From Palaemon carinicauda (lineage: Eukaryota; Arthropoda; Malacostraca; Decapoda; Palaemonidae): DNA of 64,000 nt. A program made the position numbers and the translations under genes. The stretch lies in assembly GCF_036898095.1 (NCBI RefSeq), contig NC_090729.1, positions 72,257,024-72,321,023 of the forward strand, read 5' to 3'. Below are positions 1-8,854 of this stretch, piece after piece. Below the pieces are notes generated by a model that saw only the letters and a list, made by a program, of their open reading frames with translations, was not told where the DNA came from and ran no database searches. Numbering within the stretch: the stretch's first letter is position 1; every line of letters starts with the position of its first letter.

Positions 1-120
1 ACGGAGGGATCCGTGCACGACGAAAACCTCCACGGCCTGACTCATCGAGGCTGCCCTCGGAGAGCCACACCACAGAGCCCGTGACTGTAGTCAGGTCTTT
101 GAGCTTACTCTGGACGGGAA

Positions 121-291
121 TTGCCGTGGAGGCGAGGGCCTTGGTCCTATAGGCGGAGTCTTCCGTTAGGACGGGCATTGCCGTGGTGGCGAGAGCCTCA
201 GTCCTATAGGCGGAGTCTTCCGTTAGGACGGGCATTGCCGTGGCGGCGAGGACCTCCGTCCTATAAGCGGAGTCCTCCATTGGCACGCCCT
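121..291. repeat. 57-bp tandem repeat, three copies
   Basis: Units start at 121, 178 and 235 with TTGCCGTGG and run through CTATAGGCGGAGTCTTCCGT; the third is diverged at its end. The period of 57 is a multiple of three, so on the minus strand it encodes a 19-residue repeat in the gag centre. Confidence 0.85.
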
Positions 292-991
292 CAGTGTCGC
301 AGACCACGTCCTCCGTCCGGGGTTGATGAGCAGTATCGATGGTCGCTTCCGCACTGGGTTGTGAACTGAGGATGGGCACTGCCGTGGAGGCGAGAGCTTC
401 CGTCCTCTGTTGGCTTCCTTCGAGGGGGATGAGGCTTCCGTGGGCTTGCCCGATGAAGGAAGCCGTCCCTGTCAATCGCTCTCATGAGCTGACTCGACGA
501 GGCTGCCCGCCGAAACGGCGACTCCCTCCACTGGTCGGGAAGAGTCGACTATTTCGCGGTCTTACGCGTATCTGACGAGGACGTTGGATCCTTCCGATGG
601 TCAACCTGTGGTTGGCAGAGGCCCTTCTAGGAGTATTGTGGGCTATAACTTTGTCGATATGGGCTCGGCCTACTGTAACGTCTCTGACCTCCGGAAGGGC
701 TAAAGAGGACTTCTTTTGTACAGGTGCTCCCCAAAAACTTGTTCAGTCCGGAGGTCCAATCCTCCTCTTCTTGCGGTATAGGCTCTACCAAACTATTGTA
801 ACTCCTAATTAAGGAGATCACCCTCCTATACGCGGAGTCCTCCGTCGGAAGCGCAGCTCATCATCCGCTTCCTCCGTCCTACGCTGGGGGGAGGAATAAT
901 CACGGGCACCTCCGCTTGGACGGGACCCTCGGTCCTTCTTATCCTTGTCGACGGAAGCCTCCGTCCTCTTAAAAGCCCTCGACGAAGGGAT

Positions 992-1325
992 GGGCTCCTT
1001 CGTGAAATTGTTCGACGGAGGAGCCCGCACTTGTCTCTCATCTCGATGGGGAGACCCGTTGAGGCTGCCCGTCCTAGGAGACGACTCCCTCCGCTGGGCG
1101 GATTGAATGTCTCTAGGTCGGGACTTATGCCTACAAGACGTAGTTCTCCGGACGCCATGACGGGCTCCTTCGTGAAATTGTTCGACGGAGGAGCCCGCAC
1201 TCGTCTCTCATCTCGATGGGGAGACCTGTCGAGGCTGCCCGTCCTAGGAGACGACTCCCTCCGCTGGGCGGATTGAGTGTCTCTAGGTCGGGACTTATGC
1301 CTACAAGACGAAGTCCTCCGCTCAT
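992..1325. repeat. 170-bp tandem duplication
   Basis: GGGCTCCTTCGTGAAATTG begins at 992 and again at 1162, and the copies stay nearly identical for over 150 bp, ending around CTACAAGACG. The period (170) is not a multiple of three, so it disrupts the overlapping DIRS-A gag frame. Confidence 0.85.
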
Positions 1326-1533
1326 CGGCTGACGCCATAGCGAGGCTATTGGAGGTCCTTCTAGGAGGACTGTCTCCTGCTCGCTTGGCTATCAAGCTTG
1401 AGGTCTTTGTCAGGTCCCTCAGCTTGTTGTCTGGAACGAAGACCCATGTTCCTTGCGGAGAACTAGGTCTCCTGCTCTTACTTGGAGGTGCACGAGAGCT
1501 TCCTCTCCTGTCTTTAGATCCTGTGGGAGACCG

Positions 1534-2423
1534 CTAAGGGGAGTTCCCCCTCACAGATCGATCTCTCTTCCTCCTACATCTCCTCCGACGTTCCTCACTC
1601 GACGAGCCCGACGAATCTTGCACCGACGAGTCTGACCTGCCTGTGTACCTCGACTGCGTACCGGACAGAGGCTTCTTGGGACTACGTTGTACTCCGGACG
1701 TAGAAGGCTGCAGAAAACTCTCCGGAACTGCTGACGTAGGCGGCACCAACGATGACGGATGAGCCATGAAGGGGAAGGACTCGCTCAGGCCCTCCTCCAT
1801 ATCCAACGGAGACCTCACCGGAGTCCTTGGTACACCCCATGCCAGCGGATCTTCTTGCGGGGAATTCTCTCTATCGACGGCACCTTCCGCAGCCGAAGCG
1901 CCTGAGACATCCACCCAGGAATCTGGCGACGAAAAAGGCAAATTATTATTCCACATGGGGTCCTCCACCGAGACGCGCTCCCCACGTGCGAGAGCAACGT
2001 CCCTCGGACCCACCCTAAACCCACTTACAGGCGCCTGATCCGCCATGATCATAGAAGAATCACCCGCAACATCAATTCCCTGGGGAAGAGGCACCAACTT
2101 TTTCCCTTTCAACGACTTACCTCGTCCCCTACTCTGGGTAGGGGAAGAAGAAGGAACCTTACATGATCCCTCGGCCGCAGACGTCGCAGGGGAAGACAAA
2201 CCTGTTTTCCTTGGAGAATGCTTCATAGCCTTCTTCTTCTTTGTTCCAAATTCACCCATTGGACCTCGCTCCAGCCATCACATCCCGGAAACGTGTCCGA
2301 AAGCGAACACGCTTTACCTCTACACGAGGTACACAAAGAATGGGGATCCACATCGGGCTTCGACAAGAAAGCCCCACACGATTTCCCGGCTCTAGGCCCA
2401 GGACAACGGCGATCATGCTCCAT
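1534..2423 (-). pseudogene. DIRS-A gag, N-terminal part (frameshifted)
   Basis: Putative nucleocapsid-like gag of DIRS-A. The start is set at the ATG at 2423 because it aligns with the start of DIRS-B gag, ten or so residues before the CG of the Cys/His motif. The first ~65 residues hold about seven Cys plus the DPH motif, likely a metal-binding module. Near 2235-2250 the frame shifts inside an AAGAAGAAGAAGG purine run: one frame stops at 2223 while the other opens from 2259 to 1534. The downstream part is rich in Ser, Pro and Lys and ends in Arg/Ser-rich sequence, with no recognised catalytic domain. The frameshift could be decay or a length error in the repeat run. Function as gag is inferred from position and from similarity to the DIRS-B copy. 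Confidence 0.6.
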
Positions 2424-2838
2424 AGCACAACACAAAGCTTGCTAGACACAAGCACAAAGGAAAGAAAACACTAAAACGCCAATAAAAGCACGAAAGAACG
2501 AAAGTAAAAGCACACATCAATAGCACTAATCACTCGTAAAGAAAGTAAAGTCCATGTGGTAACCACGTGGTGATGAACACAAAGGGGGTCGCACAGAGAA
2601 TTGAGGAGCGGCGTGTGATAACACGACGCGACCAGAAAACTTACTGGAGAGGTCAGCCTAAACAACACGCGACCTACCCTGGGCATTACCCTCGGGTCAC
2701 GTTTTCCTCCGCAAGGCAGGTCACTATAGAAAATGGGAGTAGGGTAAACTACACAAAACTCTGGTCGTTTGAGAGGAGGTTCCAGTAACTCCTAAGAAAG
2801 TGTTTCTCGGTAAGTATGTTAGGAAAAATACAAATTAC
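2424..2838 (-). other. DIRS-A leader and 5' terminus
   Basis: Non-coding sequence between the gag start and the element end. It holds the terminal TTAGGAAAAATACAAATTA block at 2819-2838 and no convincing ORF. It probably includes the terminal repeat and promoter, but no promoter motif was identified. Confidence 0.45.
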
Positions 2839-3555
2839 TAAAAATTTGTGATATTACATTGAAATTTGTCATTTTTATGGGTTATCTATATCATCTTGTC
2901 TATCATTCTTTACATCATGTCCTTAATAATACAATAAAGAATGAAATTTTGGAAATCTGCTAATTTTGGAAGAATAGAGACAAATTGAGATATTTAGTGT
3001 TAGAAACCTGTTTATCAAGGGGATGTTATAATTGATGGGTCTCATCAAATAATAGGTAGTTGTATTGAATACCTGCAGAACTTTACAGCCGGAATTGATT
3101 GGTAGTGGCAAAACAGGAGGCCGTAACTTTAACCAAAACTGTGCTATCGTACAACTAAAGTAACTAATTTCAAATGATATGAACATGATACTGTATTCCA
3201 TAAAACTTCTTGTAAGAAAAATTAATAATTTCTTTTTTTTTTAAGTAAAATAGATCTAAAAGCAGTCTCTTCTGATTCTTCTCAAGGAACTGGATGTTCA
3301 CAAAATATATATACAGTAATACATTAAAACTTTATTAGGGATGTTATACTAAATCATTGATTGACAGAAACTTTAGAACCGAGAACCTTTTTCTTGTTGG
3401 TCTAGATGTGTGTAGAAGAAAACCTGAATATTTTAAAAAATCTAATTTAATATTCACATAGCTTTATACTTTAAGCCATGCACAAGGTTGTCATAACAAG
3501 TAAAAAGGTATATATTGTTAAATGGTCTATTCTTTAAGGTTCATATTCTTACTGG
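2839..3555. other. AT-rich intron sequence, no gene seen
   Basis: AT-rich DNA between DIRS-A and the SINE-like repeat. The minus-strand ORF at 2923-3201 shows no recognisable domain. Position suggests PLGRKT intron. Confidence 0.5.
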
Positions 3556-4187
3556 CAGGTGCTGCCAATGAACCCTTTGAGATACTACCTCTAGATAGTT
3601 ATGGGGTCCTTTGACTGGCCAGACAGTACCACATTGGATCCTTCTCTCTGGTTACGGTTCATTTTCCCTTTGCCTACATATACACTGAATAGTCTGGTCT
3701 ATTCTTTACATATTCTCCTCTGTCCCCATACACCTGACATCACTGAGATGACCAAACAGTTCTTCTTCTCTCGAGGAATTAACTACTGCAATATAATTTT
3801 CAGTGGCTACTTTCCTAGAAGAGACTCTTTAGCTATGGTAAGCAGCTCTTCTAGGAGAAAGTCACTCCAAAATCAAACCAATTTTCTCTAGTCTTGGGCA
3901 GTGGCGTAGCCTCTGTACCATGGTCTTCCACTGTCTTGGGTTTGAGTTCTCTTGCTTGAAGGTACACTTGGGCACACTATTCTATCTTATTTCTCTTCCT
4001 CTTGTTAAAGTTTTTAAAGTTTATTTAGGAAATATTTATTAAATGTTGTTATTGTTCTTATATTTATGTTCCTTGTTTCCTTTCCTCACTGGGCTAGTTT
4101 CCCTATTGGAGCCCCTGGGCTTATAGAATCCTGCCTTTCCAACTAGGGTTGTAGCTTAGCAAGAAATAATGATAATAATAATGAAAA
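3556..4187 (+). mobile_element. SINE-like dispersed repeat with ATA-rich tail
   Basis: The segment from GTGCTGCCAATGAACCCTTT to GTTGTAGCTTAGCAAG, followed by an imperfect ATAATAATAATG tail, is one I recognise as a dispersed decapod repeat. It has no coding capacity and ends in a short A/T microsatellite, as SINEs and short LINE 3' ends do. No Pol III A/B boxes were identified with confidence, so the class (SINE versus truncated LINE tail) is inferred. Confidence 0.6.
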
Positions 4188-4454
4188 ACCTCTGCATCTG
4201 CCAGAGTTGTGTAGATGCTTTCTTTGTTGCTTTAGGCACAAGTTGATTAGGATATTGGCTACCTTTGGCTTATTGCATTGCTTAATTGATATAATTTATT
4301 CATTACTATTTCTTATAGTACCAGTACCACTAGGTTTTATACAGGTGATTGCCAATCTTGATTTCCTAATGCTAAGAATGAAAGTCATTCTCTTTAATAA
4401 AATATCTACATGAAATGTAATCTTTATAGAATTGTGATTCCTTCATTATTTCAG
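4188..4454 (+). other. PLGRKT intron, 3' end
   Basis: AT-rich DNA ending in the acceptor CTTCATTATTTCAG at 4441-4454, directly before the PLGRKT exon. No other feature seen. Confidence 0.6.
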
Positions 4455-4585
4455 CTTGAAAGGCAGATCCATATGCAAAATGAAATGCGAGAGAAGATGA
4501 TGTCCATGCAAATTGCTAGATCAAGAGAATTACTTTATTGGTTTGGGACCTTCTACATTGTTGCTGGTATTGGCATGATAGCTGG
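4455..4585 (+). CDS. PLGRKT: PLGRKT internal exon (plasminogen receptor KT)
   Basis: This 131-nt exon is bounded by a TTTCAG acceptor (4449-4454) and a GTAAGA donor (4586-4591). It reads 43 codons plus two bases in the phase given by the acceptor, starting LERQIHMQNEMREKM and passing SMQIARSRELL, WFGTFYIVAG and GMIA. This matches the conserved core of PLGRKT, where vertebrate proteins have LERQ, a Met/Gln/Arg-rich amphipathic stretch, SREF and a FGTFF start to the first membrane helix. The family is a small two-helix integral membrane protein of plasma membrane and mitochondria that binds plasminogen through a C-terminal lysine. The start codon, second helix and C-terminus are on other exons that I did not find in the window. 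DIRS-B starts 13 bp after the donor. This is the clearest host-gene evidence here. Confidence 0.88.
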
Positions 4586-4598
4586 GTAAGAAATAGTG

Positions 4599-4800
4599 TT
4601 TGTTCCGTAACCGAAATACAAACCACGCTATTTACATTGGGTTTACCTTTCGGCATAGCTCAAATGACGAGCCAATAGTTTTTAACGAGGGTTAACTACC
4701 CCCGCGCTAGTTAGCGGGGGTAGGGGAAGGGATAGCTTGCTACCCCTTCCCCCCACACACCGGTGATTTGCTTCACTTCACTTTTGGCTCCGGGGATGAA
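4599..4800 (+). repeat. DIRS-B left terminal inverted repeat
   Basis: It begins TTTGTTCCGTAACCGAAATA. The first 44 bp (4599-4642) are found in exact reverse complement at 16189-16232 (left-end half of the ICR). The following part, from TTTACCTTTCGGC through the C-rich stretch to GTGATTTGCTTCACTTCACTT, is repeated in reverse complement in the right terminal region (16340-16495). Confidence 0.88.
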
Positions 4801-4907
4801 CAGACGTGTCTGTCTATCGTCCTCGTTGACAGCCTTAATCTTTTTTTGCTTTTTCTTTCAGTTTGTGTGTGTGTGTTTTGAAGTTGGCCTCACCCTTTTT
4901 GTTCACT

Positions 4908-5636
4908 ATGCGCAAGTGCCCTGGAATTGCCGGCCGCCCTTGCGGTACTTTTATGTCGGCGGTGGACACAGATCCTCACACCCTTTGCCCGCAGTGTCGA
5001 GGCCGACGGTGTGATAAAGAGAATACGTGTAGCGAGTGCAGGGAGTGGTCTGCCTCCCAGTGGGAGAGGTTTGGCCGGCGGCCCAAGAAGAAGTCCAAGA
5101 GAGACCGTTCTCCTTCTGGGGTTGCCTTGAAGGAGGAAGGCTCTCGGGACTCTTCTTTTGCCGCCCAAACCTCCTCCGAAGCTCCCCCTCTTTCGGCTCC
5201 TAAGGGGAGTCTGCCGAGTGGGAGCGCAGGCCCTAGTTCTGTTTCCCGACCGTGGTTAGGGGGAGAGGGCGTCGCCTCCCATAGCGGGGCGGTTCCTCCT
5301 CCTCCTCCGGGGGAGGTTATTGCTAATGAATCTTTGTCTAATGATGATCTTTTTCAGATTTGGGCTTCCCTGGGGCTTAAGGGCCTGCCCTCCAGGGTAC
5401 CCCTGATTGACCTTGTCCAGTTGGGGGCCGCTGTTAAGCAGTCGCCGGTGTTAGCAGAGGTAGCTCCTCCGTCTATCGTCGACATCGTGGTGTCAGAGGC
5501 TTCCGACGGGTCGGGTCAATCCTCTGCAGGTACTGTTGTGGATGATGATGCTGACGGCTCTCCTCCCTCTTCCGTACATCCTTCGAAGGGGGAAGGGAGT
5601 CCCGCGGGCTCTTCTGCTGCCAAGCCTCCCTCTTAA
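4908..5636 (+). pseudogene. DIRS-B gag, N-terminal part
   Basis: The ATG at 4908 opens a 242-codon frame. It begins with a compact Cys/His module (MRKCPGIAGRPCG, then DTDPHTLCPQCRG, a CDKENTC step and ECREWSASQW), followed by basic PKKKSKR and long Ser/Pro-rich linker sequence with a short hydrophobic stretch near LFQIWASLGL. The Cys module is shared with DIRS-A and with the fragment at 16953, so it defines this DIRS group's gag and probably binds metal and nucleic acid. The frame stops at 5636 and the gag continues in other frames, so the copy is broken. The upstream AUG choices at 4797 and 4863 are less likely because family similarity starts at 4908. Confidence 0.65.
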
Positions 5637-7300
5637 GGGGAGTGATTTGACTGAGACTTCCCTTCGGAGGACTGAGGGTCCTGACGATCTTCCTCGGCCG
5701 TAAGGCTCACCGTCCGCTGCGCCCCAAGGGCCTCCCGTCTCCCTATAAGGGTGCTAAGAGGCGCCTTTTTGAATCTTTGCCTCCTTCCTCTGAGGGGGAC
5801 TCTCCTCGCCGTAAGCAGCCTGCAGCTCCAGCTTCCTTAGACCTCTCTGGGGATGGGTCTCCTACGCCTTCTAGACCCTCAGCTTCTGGTGCAGATGTCC
5901 AGCAGCCTGACCTCGTCACCTGACGGGCAACGGTCCCTTCGGGGCAAAGGGATTCTTCCCTTGCGCGTCAGGGTTCCCCTGCGCGCCCTTCTACAGTGTT
6001 AGCGCACAGGCGCTCTCCTGCTCGTCAGCGCTCTCCTGTTCGTCAGCGATCTCCTGTTCGCCAGAGCTCTCCTGATGATCACCCCTCTTCTCGCCAGCGC
6101 TCTCCTGAGGACATCCTTCAGCCTGTTGTTTCCTGTTGAGTGCCCAGTGCGCCAGCGTTCCCCTGCTTGCCCTTCTGCAGTGTTAGGGCACAGGCGCTCT
6201 CCTGCTCGTCAGCGCTCTTCTGACCGTCAGCGCTCTTCTGACCGTCGGCGCTCTCCTGTTCGTCAGCGCGCTTCTGATGACCATCGCCCCACTGCTCGCC
6301 AGCGCTCTCCCGTGGACTCCGAATATCCTGCGGTTCCTGTTGTGCGCCCTGCGCGCCATCAGTCTCCTGAGCTCTATAATTTGGCCAAGGACTCTTCTCC
6401 TCGCCCTCGCGATCCTGTTCGTCAGCCTGTTCCTGCGCAACATCGCTCGCGTTCTCCAGCGCGTACTTCCAAAATGCCTGTACGCCCACGCGCCTCCTGT
6501 TCCTGTGCCCGTTCGTGAGCGTTCGCCTCTGCGCTCCGCGCTGGCAGTTCCCTCACAGGATCCCACGCGACGCCCTCTTGCTCGCCAGCGATCACCAGCT
6601 CGCCAGCGATCACAGACGCATCAACATTCGCCTGCTCGTCAGCGATCTCCTGCGCGTCAACGGTCCCCAGCGCGTCAACGGTCCCCAGCGCGTCAGCGAT
6701 CACCTGAACATCTGCGATCTCCAGACCGCCCGCGTGACCTATCACCTGCGCGCAAGCGTTCTCCAACGCGCCGTCGCCCAGAGGATCTGGAGGGACATGG
6801 GTCGCCTTCTGTAAGCTTGCCCACGCGCGGTCGTTCGCCTACGCGGTCTACGCGCTATTGCTCGCCAACGCGCCACCATGCGCCAGCGCGCCATCGCTCG
6901 CCTACGCGCCAGCTTTCACCAGCGCACTGCCGATCGCCTGCTCGCAATCGCTCTCCCACGCGCTACAGGTCTCCTGAACAACGTCGTCAGCGGTCATCGG
7001 AGCGTTCTTGTTCGCCCGCGCGTCAACGCGCTCCCTCGCCGACGCACCGCGTTCGTTCACCAGCTCGCCCACGCGCTCGTTCGCCTGTACGCCCTCGTGC
7101 CCACTCGCCTGCGCGACCCTCGCCAGCGCGCGACCACCGTTCGCGTCGGATTTCGCAGCCCGCGACAGCAGCAGGAACGCGTGTTGCCAGACCGCACTCA
7201 GGATCGCCTCCACCAAAGCGCAGGACTCTTGTGCAGGATAGGGAAGACACTTCAGAGAGGTCAGTGCAACTTTCTTCCCCTTTTCCTTTTCAGGCAGGTC
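5637..7300 (+). pseudogene. DIRS-B gag, SR-rich hexapeptide repeat region
   Basis: From about 5940 to 7140 the DNA is dominated by an 18-bp repeat of the type CGTCAGCGATCTCCTGCT, encoding RQRSPA. Dozens of copies appear, drifting to RHRSPT, RPRSPA and similar variants. The reading frame changes between 5636 and 6277, and the longest continuous frame over the repeat runs 6277 to about 7300. Arg-Ser-Pro repeats resemble RS domains of splicing factors and would be strongly basic, so a role in RNA binding or nuclear-speckle targeting is possible. That is inference. Frameshifts show decay or repeat-length instability. Confidence 0.55.
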
Positions 7301-8854
7301 CAGTGGTGTCCACTCCGAAAGATCGCCCGATCCCCTTCCCTCCAGCGGGGATTTCGGACTGTGTCCGTGGAGCGGCAGACTTGGTTTGGTCCTCTGATGC
7401 GAGCGTTAGTGAAGGCTATGAAGCCGGCACTCGCCGATCAAGGACACAAGCCAACGGCTGCCTCGCCCCCTCTGAAGAGAAGGAGAGGAGTGGACTTCGT
7501 GGTGACTTCCCCCAGGGAGAAGTTGGTTCCTAAGAGGTCTGTCAGGAAGTCCCCATCCCCTTCACAGGCGTTTTCTCCTTCTCCCGTGGACGAGGCTTTT
7601 CCGTCCTCGGGGGAATCTAGTGAGGTGATAGTCTCCCCCTCGGCACCAAGGAGGGAGTCTTCTCCTCATGGAGGAGAATCGTCTCGCGCGGAAGGTGCTC
7701 TCCGAACCTCTTTGTTGGGATCCTGTATCCCTCCCAAGGACTCCAAGACAATCCCGAAGTCGTCTTCAAGGATTTGCCAGGAACCCGCTGCTCCCCGGGA
7801 GAACGTCCACGCTTCGCCCCAGGAAGAGATTCCGGGGACGGGAGACTTAGCTGCCAGTCTGCAAGGAGGAGACCAGCAGGAGTCTGAGCATGCCTTCTGG
7901 CAGGTCCTGAGCCTGATGAGGCAACTCAACGGGTTCGTGGACCCCGTGATCGCCCCCCGAGAAGGCAAGGACACGGTCTGGGATCAGGTGTTCGATGTTC
8001 AGAAGCCCCCTAAGACCAGTGCGGCTCTGCCCTGGTCTTGGGTGTTGAAGAGTGCCAGAGCCATGGCCAATGCCCAACTCGCGACTCTTGCTTCCTCCTG
8101 TCGTTCCTCTGCCGGGAGCAAACTCATCCCACCTCCTCGTCTCCAGCAGAGGAGGTATTTTGAGATCTTGGGTGAGTCTAGTCTCGCTCTTCCTCTCCAT
8201 CATTCCGTAGAAGAGCTTGCTAAGGGAGTTCCTCTCGAGAAGCTCTCCGCCCGGCAGGTGACATTCTCGGCGTCGGAGATCCTGAGCCATGAGAAGGTCG
8301 CGAAGTGCGCCATGCAGGCCACTTCGTGGCTGGATATATGGCTAGGGACTCTGGGCATCCTATTGCTCTCCGAGGACTTGTCTAAGGAGACCAATAGGAA
8401 GGCCCTGGAGACCTTCTCACTCTCGGGCACCCGCTCCATCGAGTTCCTGGCACACCAGGTCACCACCCTGTGAGCCAACTCGGTATTGAAGCGGCGCTAT
8501 GCGGTGACCGAGAGGTTCCACCCGAAGGTCCCCGCCGTGGATGTCTGTAGGCTCAGACATGCTTCCCTCCTTGGGGAGAATCTGTTGGAGCCACAGGATA
8601 TGGAACGAACGGCTGAGAGATGGAGGAAATCTAGCCAGGACTCCCTCCTCCATAGGGCCCTTACAGCTCGGCCCTATAAGCCTCCAGCTCCGCAGCAACA
8701 GCAGCAGCAGCCTCACAAGGCACCAAAGCAGGCAACGGCAGCTAAGAAAGTGGTGTCTAAGCCCCAGCCCTTTCCAGCCAAGGTCAAGAGGGGCGGTAAG
8801 TCCTCTAGGGGAGGCAAGACTCCTAGAGGGAGCGACCGCGGCCGCAAACACTAG
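7300..8854 (+). pseudogene. DIRS-B gag, C-terminal part with one stop
   Basis: A single frame runs from about 7300 to 8854, interrupted only by a TGA at 8471-8473. Both sides read as one gag-like protein: Ser/Pro-rich linker, then a helical region (FWQVLSLMRQLNGFVDPV, WSWVLKSARAMANAQL, RYFEILGES, then KVAKCAMQATSWLDIWLG), and a basic Gln/Lys/Arg-rich tail ending GGKTPRGSDRGRKH. The helical part may be the capsid-like domain, by position. No enzymatic motif is seen. The end overlaps the start of the RT frame. Confidence 0.6.

Larger units (their letters stand above)
1..1533 (-). pseudogene. DIRS-A gag, central low-complexity region
   Basis: The minus strand continues the gag through Pro/Arg/Ser-rich sequence in pieces, for example an open stretch at 826-1395 with RRTS, SPRTGSLDRSP and RR-rich motifs. 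It matches the character of the SR-rich centre of DIRS-B gag (5940-7150), though the repeat units differ. Reading frames are broken between pieces. Several plus-strand ORFs overlap it, but they only mirror the repeats. No other gene is visible here. Confidence 0.45.
1..2838 (-). mobile_element. DIRS-A: 5' part of a DIRS-type retrotransposon
   Basis: The minus strand carries a degenerate gag whose N-terminus (2423 downward) shares a Cys/His pattern with the gag of DIRS-B at 4908. Common features are CPG at the start, K/R-x-CG-x-F, D-DPH-x-LC-x2-CRG-x2-C and a WS-x2-QW motif. The outer boundary is placed near 2838 because 2815-2838 contains TTAGGAAAAATACAAATTA, the same string as in the right terminus of DIRS-B (16521 onward). 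The remainder (RT, recombinase) would lie left of position 1. Family assignment is by similarity to the other copies in this window. Confidence 0.7.

Noticed and set aside
2923..3201. Minus-strand ORF of 92 codons
   Set aside because: No recognisable domain; AT-rich intron DNA commonly gives ORFs of this size.
7847..8290. Minus-strand ORFs across DIRS-B gag (also 8417-8863 and 6902-7216)
   Set aside because: Antisense shadows of gag, lost in related copies and without motifs.
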